From Aldrovandia affinis (taxonomy: Eukaryota; Chordata; Actinopteri; Notacanthiformes; Halosauridae): 64,000 nucleotides of DNA. The stretch covers positions 558,001-622,000 of the forward strand of contig JAINUG010000323.1 of the NCBI GenBank assembly GCA_029706075.1, in the 5' to 3' direction. The notes below the pieces were generated by a model, which saw only the letters and a list, made by a program, of their open reading frames with translations, did not search any database and was not told where the DNA came from. Positions 1-33,689 of the stretch are shown here, one piece after another (positions within the stretch are counted from its first letter, which is position 1; every line of letters begins with the position of its first letter). Position numbers and translations under genes: made by a program.

Positions 1-405
1 ACCCTTATTATGGAGAGGGATTTCATGAAAGTTTTTTATGAAAGGCAAATTGATGTGGTGGCCATATTGAATTTTGTATGCATAAAACCCTTTTTGTAAG
101 AGTGTCTGGCTATTCATATATTATCGCATGTGGAGTAGTCACAATAAAGGTTTAGTTATTACACATTCAAATATACCTGTGAAGCACAATCTACCAACTA
201 CTCGTAAATGCAAGACAACGGTCAATTTTTCATTGGGACAGACCAATATTGTGCCCTGGCTAATGTGTGATTGTTTATACAAACAAATACACTGGCATGA
301 CAAAATAATATATCCTTATGAATTTATTACATTTTACAAAACCCAGATGTGTGAATGGTCAACCATTGTCACATTGCTTTACAACCCTTAGACTGGAGAT
401 GAATA
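1..405. other. AT-rich flank, nothing recognised
   Basis: Unique-looking AT-rich sequence at the window edge. I see no exon, repeat family or RNA gene in it. Confidence 0.5.
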
Positions 406-407
406 TA

Positions 408-1975
<1,568 letters not shown>

Positions 1976-1977
1976 TA

Positions 1978-3288
<1,311 letters not shown>

Positions 3289-3501
3289 TAGTACATTTAC
3301 CTTTGACATTTGGCAGAGGCTCTTATCCAGAGCTTACAGTTTACATTTATTTACATACAATCCATTGATACAGCTGGATATTTTACTGAAGCAATTCAGG
3401 TTAAGTACCTTGCTCAAGGGTACAACAGCAGTGCCCCACCTGGGAATTGAACCTGCAACCTCTGAGTTACAAGCCCCTAACCATTACACTACACTGCCAG
3501 C
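3289..3501 (-). mobile_element. tRNA-derived SINE (family A) with L2-type tail
   Basis: Read on the - strand, the head near 3500 has pol III boxes of tRNA type: TAGTGTAATGG (A box) and GGTTCAATTCC (B box). After a body containing CCCTTGAGCAAGGTACTTAA, the tail carries GCTCTGGATAAGAGC at 3319-3333. That is the stem with GGATA loop typical of L2-clade LINE tails. The same family appears at 16577-16783 in the opposite orientation. Confidence 0.85.
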
Positions 3502-4431
3502 CTAGTAAACATATATAGCTATAGTCATAGACATAATAAAATGTGGCATGTTTTTCTACCTTGCTAAATAATAATAACAACAATAACAATGAGAACCATA
3601 ATGATAATAATTTAAAACATTACATGATTATATGATTTGCTATAGGCCTATGCATTTTTTGAAGAAGGTGGGTGTAAGTATCTTGATGTGCCGACCTACC
3701 AATTATGTACTTGTGTAATATTACATATGAATAGGGTAATACGGTTGCCCTATTTAATCAACTGAACATTCTACAGTTTCCTAACTTGTAAACCGATACA
3801 CATGACTGGATTTTTATTAACATTTTATAATTTTCGGAAGCCAAGAAAGAAATAAAGAGAAATAAAGAGCTGGAAAAGTAGTTCCAAGCGAAATACAATT
3901 AGTTTATTGGTTTATTTTAACTGCAGCCGCCATGAAATTGAAGATTGTAACTGTACAATACACTCCAGGCAAAAGTTGCAACTTAGCACTGGTACAGATA
4001 CAAGGGGGTGGTTAAGGATTCGGATGGTTGCTGTACCATAGTGTACCATATTGTGCAGTGGAAAAAGCGCCATAACTGTACCCAAATCCTAACCGTAACA
4101 GTGTTTGCCAAACAGAGAAGATTTGGCAAATCTTTCAGGGGCGCAACCCACATACTCAGCTGTGCTGCTCATCCCACAAATGCATGTTCCTTACAAATGG
4201 GGCACCATTTAAAAGGGAAATAAACAGGCTTTCCAACGGTATCAAATGTATTGCCAAGAAGCATTGTTACAACAGAGAAATAATCTACCAAACACAAATT
4301 TCCGAACTTTTTGTTCGATGTTTATATAACTGCCAGGTGTTCCGTCTGTCCAACAACACTACTCGTGTAGCGTACTACATAACCATGTGCGAATCATGCA
4401 TTGATGATTTAATTTGAAGTGGCTCCGGTCG
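3502..4431. other. prps2 upstream region
   Basis: No repeat or gene recognised. The final part (from about 4100) becomes GC-richer as it approaches the prps2 promoter. Confidence 0.4.
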
Positions 4432-4619
4432 CTGCTCTATCGACTGCGACGTAACGGGGAGGGGCGTGGGCAGGTCCGGCGCATCATTTCCTTTTGAGCA
4501 CCTAACCTCCTTTCCAAGCGAGTATGAGAAAACAGCAGCTCTCGCCGACAGATAGACATTCCACCTGAGAACAAATTGAACTTACTACCAAAATATTTCG
4601 GTAGCAGTTTACCGCTGCC
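4432..4619 (+). promoter_or_regulatory. prps2: prps2 proximal promoter / 5' UTR
   Basis: CpG-bearing sequence just before the start codon, with a GC-box-like GGGGAGGGGCGTGGG (near 4455-4471) and GCGACGTAAC (near 4446), a CRE-like half site. There is no convincing TATA box, as is usual for a housekeeping promoter. The transcription start cannot be placed exactly from sequence alone. Confidence 0.5.
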
Positions 4620-23128
<18,509 letters not shown>

Positions 23129-23766
23129 GGGAGGAAAAGTGGGCGGCGCGCTCTTCTGAGGGCGAATCGGCTCGCGGCCAGTTTCGCCCTGTCTGGATGA
23201 CAGCAAGCCTCTTGGTGGAACCCTCCCATGTGACTGACTCTGTTTCCACTGACATTTCCCCCTTGTGGATCACCACCTATTTATATTCCAGAATTTGTTT
23301 TGTTTTGTTTGTTTGTTTGTTTCTGATATAAGTGTTCATTAGCTCAGAAACCCAGAACTCTTAATGTTGCCCTAATCAAGGGTTTTAGTCCTATTATTTG
23401 TACCATATTGTTTTTGAAGTTGCTATAAATGAATAATTCCATGAAGAAAAGTATGATTTTTTTTTTTTTCAAATGGTCAATGATACGGAGGCTCTGTACA
23501 GCAAGGTTGATCTCTTATGTGAGGTAATTTTTGAGGTCTGGGTTTTGCTTGTCTATGGCGTTGATCTAGTACCGACACTGTAATTGCTACTCAAAATAAT
23601 TTTGTAGTGAAGCGATATAATACAGTGAAATAATATAATGGGTATTTACATGTACATATCAATGTAATGTTAGAACCACAGAGGTGTTGATCAGGTGATA
23701 TTGTGAGGGTATTCCACCATTTCCATTGGCTGACACCTTTTTCACAGAACTAATTTCCTAATGATT

Positions 23767-23818
23767 GTGTGGGTGTGGGTGTGGGTGTGGGTGGGTGTGT
23801 GTGTGGGTGTGGGTGTGG
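23767..23818 (+). repeat. GGGTGT minisatellite
   Basis: About eight GTGTGG/GTGGG units in tandem, 640 bp after the prps2 stop and possibly inside its 3' UTR. The run of G triplets could form a G-quadruplex. Confidence 0.85.
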
Positions 23819-25130
23819 CCTGTTTCATCCCCATGGTGATCTCTGTGAAACGATTTCCAGCGGAAGGAATCTGAATTGTGACTCTTCTCTGACCATAGTG
23901 CACAAAAGCATGCACAGTATTACCTCGTTAATTTAATGTCAGTTCTATGCTTTCCTTTCACTATTGGGAAACGGTCTTATTTCAAGGATTACCAAGTTAA
24001 CACACTAAAAAGTGTGACTGTTCATTTTCCTCCCCGAACTAGCTTTCTTGCTTTTTTGGGGAGTTGCAGGACGGGGGGGATTTTCTTTCGAAGCTTTAAA
24101 AACAAGCTAAGATTTCTAGTCCAGTTTCAATCTTTGCTTCAGATAGTAATACAAGAAGATGTATCCTTGTTACAAGGTCACATTTATAATGTCTGATATC
24201 CATTGAAATGTATGTAGTGTGGGGGGGTTAAGGTTTTACAGTAAAGATTAGCAAACTGTTTTGTGTTTCTGCTTGTTAAAGATCATTCAATCTCTCGCTC
24301 TGTATCAACTGATGGCAGAAACCATTCCACCCAAGAGGAGGGTTTTCACATTTTTCAGAATATTTCCAATGTCTTTCTATGACAATTAAATGATAAGAAT
24401 GACTTTGAGAAGTGCTGTTATTTCATACAGGTTCACCAGCAGGTTATGAAACTAATGGTAAAACAACACCAAACTTCAGGAACAACCCATTTCTGCATTT
24501 AGAGCATTGTGTGCAGTTTTAGGCATCGGATCTAGTACTATATTTAGCTACTCACTTTTTCCATTGTGGCATAACGTGAAGGATAATACTCACACAGGTG
24601 GAATGCAAGGTTTGACTTGTTCCCTCTGGCCATTACGTTTCCCCACATTCTCTACAGATCCGTTCTCAACAACAACACCATCTTTTTTTCTGAATCCGAA
24701 GTGAGTCCACACGGATGATTGAGTTCGCTTTTTGGGGGGGATATAATTTGTCATTACAGACCGCCTCGGCATCGGAATCGGTGTCAGACATCGCAAGTTT
24801 TATAACAGACTGCAAACAGATTTATGGCATTTAGATAGCTAGCTAATAACAGCTACCTACCAGGCAAATTTGAGGGAGCTGTCTGCACGTGCAAAGTCGC
24901 GTTGTAAACAAAACAAAATGCAAGAACAGCTAAAGAGGTGGTGGGATTACATGACATTAGCAGACACCCCAGGTTGAGTGTTCTATTATTTAATATGGGT
25001 TCTTTAGACATGTTAGTAGGGTAACAGTTGAAATATTGTTTTCCCTGCATGAAAATAGCTGTTGCCATGTGATTTACTATCATGTTACTACGTTAAGTTT
25101 ATGATGGTACTATTTCATATTTTAATATTG
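23819..25130. other. prps2 3' flank
   Basis: Likely includes the prps2 3' UTR. No repeat or exon recognised. Confidence 0.35.
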
Positions 25131-25132
25131 TG

Positions 25133-25395
25133 GTAAAATGTCATACCCCTAATTTGATTGAGGTTTTTAAATTCATAAAAGGGATTAACAAAAAGAAAAA
25201 AATGATTTTTCAGGTTGCGTTCTGTCAGCAGAACAAGGGGGCATTGGAGGTAAAATCAGATTTTTTCCTCTCAGTTGTCAACGCATGGAACAGCTTGCCG
25301 GGTCATGTAGTAGTATCGGAGACCATCGGGGGTTCAAGTCCAGGCTTTACGCAGTGTTGGATAGTCTGTGTAAGTGGTGAGATCAGTGTGATATA
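25133..25395 (+). mobile_element. CR1-type LINE RT C-terminal fragment
   Basis: The + strand reads NLIEVFKFIKGIN and later FFLSVVNAWNSLPGHVVVSETI. This is the conserved tail of CR1-like reverse transcriptase proteins just after the polymerase domain. A 3' fragment only, with the frame degenerating after it. Confidence 0.65.
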
Positions 25396-26221
25396 AGCCA
25401 CGTGTAAGATGCTAAGGGAATCAAGATGCTTGTGATCAAGTGGTACCCACAGCTCCCCCAACCCCCCAATGACCGAGAGTAGAAACTACCAAGCCACAGG
25501 CCCATATCCTTAAGGTTCACTTTCGTTTACTGAGAAACTAACAAAACCCTGCTTTCAGAGGGCAGTGTAGCCTCTCTGAAAATAAATGGCTTGCTATCTG
25601 TTCATGTTCACCGACCCAAGTAGATTTATTTTCATATCTGGCATACATGGTGCTGAAAATTGTCACCTGTGTATATATGGGCATAATTCTGGTTGGTTTG
25701 GAGTTGGTTTTGTTTTTTTAATCTAAATATGGGTGGGACATGGTTTTCTTAATCGAATCAGAGAACCAAAAGCCATGATTTGGAATTAAGTTATGAGAGC
25801 ATTATGTTTAGGTGGATTTTAGTTACATTACTCCACAAATTCTGGCTAAATTAAGCAGACATCTCAGTAAGTTTGGAAAGCATACTCTTACCAAATGTGG
25901 TTCAATTTCCAGATATTGAATTAATATCTGAAAGGTAGCTCTCCAATGCTATTCGGTCAATCAGACCCTTAAAATTGTGACTTGTAGCAACTTTAATTTA
26001 GCAAGTTAAATATTGTTTAAGATCATTTGGGATAGTATGAAAAAGACCTAACATTATTATTTTTTATTTTTTTATTTTTACAAACCATAACATTCTAGTC
26101 GTGCTTTGTATTTTGTATGTGTATTATGTATAATGCACATGACACCCATGTCCTTTCTGCTCTATATTTCTTTTCCACTTGAGATTTAAGACATAAATGA
26201 TGGTTTTGTATAGCAGAGAGG
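25396..26221. other. Intergenic, no feature
   Basis: AT-rich sequence with nothing recognised. Confidence 0.4.
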
Positions 26222-26437
26222 TGTGTGGCAATGGGGAAGTACCGCTATTTATAGACACACACTATTTATGTTTTCATGGTCGGCTTCTCATAGATCAGTT
26301 TCACTCTTTCTCCAGAAGACCGTCCACTTTGCCACAGTAAGGATACGTTGTCTAAAATTGTCTAAAGTTGTTTTTTTATTGAAGGACACGAGAACAATTT
26401 TATTGCTTTTTTTGTTGTTGTTAAATCCCAGATGATG
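26222..26437 (+). promoter_or_regulatory. tlr7: Candidate tlr7 5' exon with start ATG
   Basis: The segment ends CCCAGATGATG followed by a strong donor GTGAGT at 26438. If this is a first exon, its last codon ATG (26435-26437) would join in phase 0 to the tlr7 coding exon at 35132. The TLR7/8/9 genes of vertebrates are known to carry the start Met in a short upstream exon. A TATTTATA word (near 26248) and CAGTTTCACTCTTTC (near 26297), loosely like an interferon-response element, lie just upstream. This is the best ATG|GT candidate I could find in the interval, but nothing proves it is transcribed. Confidence 0.35.
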
Positions 26438-27334
26438 GTGAGTATCAGTTCTGCTTCATCTTGGTTAAGTAATGATGGATTTCTGTTGTACTATATTTAG
26501 TCTGTTAAAGATTCTGTTAAAGTTTATCCTGTGTCATTTCATCTGGGATGGATTCTATATCCATTTTTCAAGAGTAATTAAAGGTTCAAGGAACTATTGT
26601 TCCTTAAGTTTTTTTTAATAATAATAATTTTTTTATTACTGTGAACAAGCAAAGGCGAAATCCTTCACAGTAGTCCCTAAAATATGTTAAAAAGGGGACC
26701 TTTTGAAAAAGTACTTTTGAAAGAAGGCACTGTATGTAACTTTTTGTAAAAAAAAGAACAACTTCAGTTGTGTTATGTCAACCCAGACATAACCTCCTTT
26801 TTAATGCTTCTGGAGCCACAAATATAACCCGGTTAAATCTTCCATGGACCCTTGTATTTTTAGTTTTCATAATGAATGAATCTCTTAGTTTGCATATATT
26901 TGACTGCCCATGAAATTACACAAGGTTCAGTATTAACCATTTATAATCCAGAGCCATTTTATAATTCCTCTCTGGAATCCTAAGATTATTCAAGTAAAGA
27001 ATATATATATATTTATGTAAGCTTTCAAGCTTTTATGTTTGACTTTCATTTAGGAACTAATATCTGTTATAAATACAACCTACTCCATACATTTGTGGAA
27101 AAAAGTATATAAATACTTTGAAATAAAAATGGAAATATACTGAAATAAAAATGGAAAAATGTTGATTGCAAAAGTATTCCAACCCTGTGCTCTGGCATCT
27201 GTAAGGTAATGCAGCTGCAAAACATTACCTTAACGAGCCACACAATTAATTGATTGGCCTCTGTGCCATAGCAGTGATTGTCATGATTTCAGGATTAAAA
27301 ATACCTTTCGTTGTGAGGATCATTGGTCAGGTAG

Positions 27335-27504
27335 TGAATTTATAATAATAATAATAATAATAATATACACCATTTAGCAGACGCTTTTATTCAAAGCGAC
27401 TTACAGTAGTGAATGCATACATTTTCAGTATATGTGGCCCCAGTGGGGATTGAACCCACAACCTAAGTGTTGCCAACGCTGTGCTCTACCAACTGAGCCA
27501 CAGA
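27335..27504 (-). mobile_element. tRNA-derived SINE (family B) with L2-type tail
   Basis: Read on the - strand: head TGTGGCTCAGTTGGTAGAGC, B box GGTTCAATCCC, then the CACTACTGTAAGTCGC linker. The tail stem-loop GCTTTGAATAAAAGC is at 27383-27397, followed by a TTATTA tail (an ATA run on the + strand). The same family is at 44471, 45830 and 47151. Confidence 0.8.
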
Positions 27505-27549
27505 GAAGGAAAGGCACAAAAATGAAGACCAAAAAAAATAAAAATACCA

Positions 27550-27728
27550 ACCTTTTCCTTCCCAGTGTTATAGGTATGGTATGCAGCTGCCTACAATGAT
27601 GTCTATCGCTGTATTACTGCACTGACCTTGTGTGCAAACTATGATTGTTCCTACCATATATTAATGCACATCTTGTAAGTCGCTCTAGATAAGAGCGTCT
27701 GCTAAATGCTTAAAATGTAAAATGTAAA
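27550..27728 (+). mobile_element. L2-type LINE 3' tail
   Basis: Matches in inverse orientation the 48541-48770 segment (AGTGTTATAGGTATGGTATG, TGCCTACAATGATGTCTATC, GCACTGACCTTGTGTGCAAA). Ends with stem-loop GCTCTAGATAAGAGC (27682-27696) and AAATGCTTAAAATGTAAAATG. It is 3' untranslated sequence of a LINE, without coding sequence. Confidence 0.7.
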
Positions 27729-29063
27729 GGTAGCTTTCTCAAGAAGCCAGGGATATGGTTATCAAAAGGCATAGTTTAGAGAAGGATACAAAAATAATAT
27801 CACTGTTTGGATATCCCAGTGATCACTATTGGCTCAATAATCAAGGAGTGGAAGCCACATCATACCACCCAGACCCTGCCTAGAAAAGGCCGTCCCTCCA
27901 AACAAGTGGCCAAACAAGGAGGATACTTGTGAGGGAAGCCACTGTGAGGCCAAAAATGAGTAAAAGAGCTACAGAGTTGTGGCTCAGAGTGGAGTAGTAG
28001 TGCATCAGTCATCAATAACAAGAGCACTGCATAATACTGGCCTGTATGGCAGGGTGGCATGAAAAAAATCCATTACTTAAAATTCACCTTTTAGCAGGAC
28101 AATGATCCAAAGCCCAGGGCCAAACTACATTGGAGTAGCTCAAGAATAAAAGGGTGGCCTATTCAAAGTCCTGACCTGAACATGACCTGAATCTGTGGCT
28201 GCTGGAAATTGCTGTCCATAGCAATGTCCAAGGAACTTGAGAGAGCTGGAGCAATTCCACCAGGAAGAATGGGTGAAAATCACCTCCAACCAGTGTGCAA
28301 AGTTGGTAGAACCTTACCCAAAAAGACACAACTTTTATTGCAGAGAAAGGTGCCTCCACCAAATATTGTGAGGGGTCTGAATACTTATGCAAGCAGCATA
28401 TTTAAGTTTTTTTTCTTTAAAATATTTGCTGACATAACTAATTATTTCTTTATTTAAAAAAAACAGTTTGAGCATGTGAGTTTTTAATAAAAAATATAAA
28501 ATTGAAAAAAAATGTGAAAGTATCATTTGTAATCCAAAACAATGAAAACTTTCCAAAGGTCAGTACTGCAAGACACTATACAGTGCAGTCTAAGTATTTG
28601 GACAGTGACACATATTTGGTTGTGGTGGCTCTGTACTCCAGCACATTGGATTTGAACTGAAACAATGACTATGAGGTTAAAGTGCAGAATGACACCTATG
28701 GTATTTACATCCATATTAGGTGAACTGTGTAGGAACTGCAGCCCTTTTTATTAGGGGTGTAACGGTACACGTATTCGTACAGAACCGTTCGGTATAGGAC
28801 TTTCAGTTCAGTACGCGCTGTGAACCGAACGAATGCAATCTTGTTTTAACACTTGTTTGGTGTGCGGAACTTAATTAAAAACTCCCTGTCCCTGCCCCCC
28901 CACTTTGCGTAGATATAATTTGCGCAAAGTGCTGGATGTTGTTCGTTCAGCCCACGCACATCTATGGCATGGATATAGAAACCTTTTTATATCTATGGTC
29001 TATGGCACACCACTGAACCAGTGAGATTGGATTAATTTAGCGCAGCCCAGCTTTGTAGTCAGT

Positions 29064-29460
29064 ATGGCGAATGCAATGAGAAGCCAAAGCTTGCTTGAAG
29101 ACCCTCCCATCATTCAAGTCTCCTGTTTGGGAGACGGTTTCCCAGTGAACTACAGTAGCAGTGGACAAAGACGGGTGGATCGGACGAAAGCAGTGTGCCG
29201 GCATTGTTCAACTGAGATCGGGTATGTCGCTGGCAGTACGTCGAACTTGATTACTCATTTGAGACGGCATCACCTGAAAGTGAATATCACTGGTACATGG
29301 AAAAACATAGTGGAGTGCAAACCCAGCTCCCCATTGTATTTAAGCAGCCTCTCGCTGATAATTCAGACCGGGCCAAAGCAATAACAAACGCCATAGGTGT
29401 TTTTATAGCAGCGGATCTGCGACCATACTCTGTTGTCGAGAACACGAGTTTTAAACATAT
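29064..29460 (+). pseudogene. hAT transposase N-terminal part with BED finger
   Basis: Starts at ATG (MANAMRSQSLLEDPP). The C2H2-type BED motif is near 29200-29275. The first frame ends at 29384, and the downstream similarity is in another frame, so a frameshift near 29300 is required. The rest of the protein is lost at the Ty3 insertion. Confidence 0.75.
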
Positions 29461-31940
29461 TGTCGCGGTGGACCACAGGGAATCAAGAGTCGAAAGACTG
29501 CTTTTTCATTGTAGTACTAGTTCTTTATTATAGTAAAGCGTGTACATAAGAAGGACAACTCATGCATAAGAAGCACACAGGGGCCATTCTCAAAGATTGA
29601 ACACCCACACCCGTTCGCCTGCTTGAGACCCATGCAGCGTGTGTCGTAATTTATTTTCTGTCGCCGCTCCGCCCCCTGCTGATGATCTCGGGCCAGTTGG
29701 TGTACGTGGTCGAGGCGATCTTGCAGCTGATGGGCGTACTCGAGCCCAGGTTGGCGGGGCAGTTCGCCAGGTCAGTTGGCGGGGCAGTTGGCCGGGTCAG
29801 GTGGGCAGCCGAAGATCAGGCTGACCGACATGCGCAGCTCCCGTCCCATCATGAGGGACGCCGGCGTGCACTCCGTGGACTCCTGCACTGCCAACCCAGC
29901 AGGACCAGGGGGAGATGGGCGTCCCAGTCCTTCTGATGCCTCAAGGTGAGGAGGGCCAGTTGCATGCTGAGGGTGCGATTAAAGTGTTTCACCGGGCCAT
30001 CGCTTTACAGATGGAGCGGAGTGGTGCGAGTCTTTCATATGGTGAGCCTGTGACACACCTCACTGAACACTTGACTCTCTAAATTTCTCCCTTAGTCGCT
30101 GTGTCGCTCGGCTGGCATGCTCTCCAGGAGACGGTCTGCCACTATTGAAGCCTCTTGTGATGGTATTGCATACACCTCTGGCCACTTGGTGAAGTAGTTC
30201 ATCGCCGTGAGGACGTAGCAGTTGCCGGACTCCGACACCATTTTGGCACGCACGCAGCTTGCTGCAGGGGGGCTTGAGAGCAGTCCGGCTGACCTTTGCT
30301 TGTGGTGCAGGCATCGCACCAGCGGCAGTGGGAGATCACATCTCGACGGCAACGCCCCCAGTAAAACTGCTCTCGGAGGCGGTGTGGCGTTTCGTTGACG
30401 CCGTAGTGTCCGGACCCTGTGGTGCCGTGGACCAGGCGTAGCACGGTGGGCCGTAGATGAAGGGAGGTTACGAGCTGCAGGCGAATGACACCCCAGGCCG
30501 GGTCTGATCAGCGGCGTACAGCATGTTGTCGTGAAGGTGCAGTGTGTCCCACTGAGTCTCCAGCTGTTTGACTGCTGGGGAGAAGGGGGAGAGTGTGGAG
30601 TGATTAGGCCTCACCCCTGTTCTTACCCACTGAAGCACCGGGCTGACCTCTTCATCTCCCTCCCGGGCTGCGCGGACTTTAGGGGGTGTTAGGTCGCCTA
30701 TCGCTGTCGTTGGTGTCTCCCGCCGTCCTCGCCTGCCTGTGAGAGAACGGCTCCTACGCTATTACTGGCGTCAATGTCCAGAATAAATGGCTTTGTCGGG
30801 TCAGGAATGGCTAAGATGACAGCGGTGATGAGAGCCTTGCATAGGTGATCGAAGGAATCTTGGCTCGCTGGCAACCACGTGAACTGCTGCCCCTTCTCAG
30901 TGAGCTGGTGCAGGGGCCGGGCGATGTTAGCAAACCCCACGCTGAACCACCGATAGTATGAGGCTAGGCCCAGGAAGCTGCGCACCTAGCCTGTTGATGT
31001 TGGAGACGCCCATTTCTCCACTGCCTCTACTTTCACCGGGTTAGTCGACACTCCCCTTTCGCATACGACGTTCCCCAGGAAGCTGGTCTGTTGGCAGAAA
31101 AGGCTGCACTTCACCGGGTTCAGGCATAGTTTTCACAGCTTGAACATAGTGTACAGATTAGTTAGCGCAGCCGCGTAAGCAGACGCATGTACTAGGATGT
31201 TGTCTAGGTACAGCACTTTCTCCATCAGCCGCTCGAACGTGGCCGGATTGTTGCACAAACCGAACGGCATGACATTGAATTCCAATAATCCCCTGCCGAT
31301 GGTGAAGGCTGTCTTTGGTCGAGCTGATGGGGAGAGGCGGATCTGCCAGTAGCCGCTGCGGAGATCCAGTGCGCTGAACCACGTGGAGACGGCTACAGAG
31401 TCGAGGGCAGCGGACACGAGTCGTTCCCCGGTGACGTCATTCAGGCAACGGTAGTCAACGCTGAACCGCAGGGACCCGTCTTTCTTTCGCACCAGCACGG
31501 CAGGGGAGACCTAAGGGCTGTCAGATGGCTGTATGATGCCTGCAGCTGCCATCTCACGGATCTTGGCCTCCGTTTCCTCCCATTTAGCCAGGAGCAGCCA
31601 TCGCTCGCTGTGGGATGGGGGCTGCCGCACTGGTCGCGATGTGGTGCTGAGTGACGGTGGTGCGAGTGCAGTCTTTGTCTTTTGCCACGAACAGGTATCG
31701 GAACTCAGCTAGGAGAGTTCAGAGCTGGTTGCACTCTCGTTCACTGAGTCCCTCACTGCTGTGCTGGAACAGCTGTTCTACTGCGTCATCGGCCTCACAA
31801 TTGGTTGCGGGAGCACTCTTCAGACTTCTTGCAGGGTGTGTTCTTTTTTGGTTGACCTAGTGGTCGCCTGTTGACCAGAAGGCGATGAGTGGCTGTGTCG
31901 ATGACGGCTCCCGCAGCCGCGAGAGCGTCAAGGCCCAGGG
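29461..31940 (-). mobile_element. Ty3/gypsy retrotransposon fragment inside the hAT
   Basis: From right to left on the - strand: RT (31133-31498) with VRKKDGSLRFSVDYRCLND, MPFGLCNNPATFERLM and the active site altered to YLDN (31199-31210); connection and RNase H (30698-30985) with FLGLASYYRWF and ILDIDASN; integrase H2C2 finger (30330-30444) with GHYGVNETPHR and CRWCDAC; and the first catalytic integrase block NYFTKWPEVYAIPSQ, where Asp reads Asn. An LTR-like end TGTCGCGG lies at 29461. No second LTR, gag or primer site is present, so the 5' part is lost. Multiple frameshifts. Confidence 0.85.
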
Positions 31941-31943
31941 GAG

Positions 31944-31995
31944 TCGGATATGTTGCTTTGGATAAAAGCGTCTGCTAAATGGCATATGTTATGTA
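31944..31995 (+). repeat. L2-type SINE tail fragment
   Basis: Contains GCTTTGGATAAAAGC (31955-31969) and GTCTGCTAAATGGCATAT, the family B tail. It marks the broken 5' edge of the Ty3 fragment. Confidence 0.7.
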
Positions 31996-32548
31996 TTATT
32001 ATATGTTAGCCTGGAAAAAGTTATGCGGGAGCATTCTCTCGCCTACCTCTAAAAACAGCTTTTTACAGCATTTCTGTGGCTAGGCTAGCTGCCCACCATT
32101 ACAATATATTAAAAGTGATTGAGCCCTGCTACGAAGTTCCCTCTTGCTCGCATTTCAGTACTTTTTTCAGTAAATTATGGTCAATTAGTCACTGTTTACA
32201 AAGTTCATAATAAATGAAGAGTAATTTTATGTTTTGCATACCTTTTTTCCCCCGCTGTACCGAAAACGTACCGAACTGTGACTTCAAAACCGAGGTACGT
32301 ACTGAACCGTAATTTCTGTGTACCGTTATACCCCTACTTTTTATACATAGTCCCCCCATTTTAGGGGACCAAAAGTAATTGGACAAATTAACAGAAACTG
32401 AAATAAAGTTGTCATATTTAATATTTGGTTGCAAATCTTTTGCAATCGACGACTGCCTGAAGTCTGCGACCCATAGACATCACCAGACGCTTAGTATCTT
32501 CCCTAGTGATCCTCTGCCAGGCCTGTACTGCAGCCATCTTCAGTTCTT

Positions 32549-32893
32549 TTTTTTCTTTTTTTGTTGGGATTTTATCCAGTTTTTCTCCCAGTTACACCCG
32601 CTATTTTTAGGTCAATCCCTCCCTCGTAGTTCACTGCCGTAGCCCTGTGAGTATCGTCTGCTCCGAGATGGCACTCGTCATGCTGTCGACCGTAACTCCG
32701 GCACCCCAGTGCCACTCCTGTGGGCAGCGAACGTCTTGTAGGCTCCCCGACCCCCTCCCTAGGGCAGACAGTCAATTGCCGCCCCCGGTGGCACTCCCGG
32801 CCAGAGCCAACTCTGGCACGGCTGGGGAATCGGACCCCGGTTGCCGTGGCCAGCGTCAGATGTTGAAACCACTAGACCAAGCGGGAGGCCCCC
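32549..32893 (-). mobile_element. tRNA-derived SINE (family E) with 16-bp target duplication
   Basis: Flanked by perfect GCCATCTTCAGTTCTT copies (32533-32548 and 32894-32909). On the - strand the head has TGGTCTAGTGG (A box, 32867-32879) and GGGGTCCGATTCCCC (B box, around 32824-32840). The 3' end is an A-rich tail, seen as T runs near 32550 on the + strand. It interrupts the Tc1 transposase region of the outer element. The structure is that of a clean target-primed retroposition. Confidence 0.88.
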
Positions 32894-33689
32894 GCCATCT
32901 TCAGTTCTTGATTGTTTCAGGGGCTTTTTGTCTGCAATCTGGTCTTCAGCAAGTGAAACGCATGCTCAATTGAATTGAGGTCGGGTGATTAACTTGTCCA
33001 GTCAAGAACATTCCATTTGGCCTTAAAAAAACTCCTTGGTTGCTTTGGCTGTATGTTTGGGATCATTGTCCTTCTGCATGGTGAAGCGCCATCCAAAGAG
33101 TTTTGATGCATTTGCTTCGATCTGAGCAGAGAAGATTTTTCTGTGTACTTCCGCATTCATCCTGCTGCCGTCAGCAGTGACATCATCAATGAACACAAGT
33201 GATCCAGTTCCAATGGCAGTTATACATGCCCAAGCCATAACACCACCCCGACCATGTTTGACAGATGAGGTGGTATGCTTTGGATCATGAGCTGTTTCTT
33301 TTTTTCTCCACACTTTCCTCTTTCCATCATTCTGGTACAGGCTGATCTTTGTGTCATCTGTCCATAACACTTTGTTCCAGAGCTGTACAGGTTCCTTAAT
33401 GTGCTTTTTTGCAAACAAAATGTACCAAACAGTTGATTTTGACACAGCTAATGTTTTGGCAATGATTTAGTCAGATTTTTCAGGCTCATGATGGCATGCT
33501 TTACTAGCATTGACACTTCTTTGGACCTCATGTTGAGAGACAACAACAACAGACTCCAAATGTAAATGTCACACCTAGAATCATCTCTAAACCTTTTGTT
33601 AGCTCTCTTGTGCATGAAGTAATGATTAAACAAAACACACCTGCCCAAGAAACAGCTGGAGTACAGATTACAGTGCTGGAGTACAGAGC

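Larger units (their letters stand above)
27090..28565 (+). mobile_element. Tc1-like remnant, interrupted by SINE and LINE tail
   Basis: From about 27760 to 28400 the + strand keeps the order of a Tc1 transposase gene. AGGACAATGATCCAAAGCCC encodes the QDNDPK motif, and CCTATTCAAAGTCCTGACC encodes the PIQSPDLN motif. The 3' non-coding GGGGTCTGAATACTTATGCA follows. Stops are frequent. The copy is split at about 27335-27728 by two unrelated retroposon pieces. Terminal repeats are poorly kept, so the borders are approximate. Confidence 0.65.
28752..32336 (+). mobile_element. hAT transposon (ZBED-type) with perfect 8-bp target duplication
   Basis: Terminal repeats TAGGGGTGTAACGGTACAC and its inverse (one mismatch in 19) bound the element. 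The target duplication CTTTTTAT flanks both sides (28744-28751, 32337-32344). The + strand encodes a BED zinc finger, VCRHC...HLRRHH, in 29064-29384. After a frameshift, AITNAIGVFIAADLRPYSVVE follows in 29297-29460, the stretch right after BED in such transposases. The catalytic core is missing. A Ty3 fragment replaces it from 29461. Confidence 0.9.

Noticed and set aside
32820..32893. tRNA-like gene on the - strand
   Set aside because: It is the head of a SINE bounded by a 16-bp target duplication and an A-rich tail.
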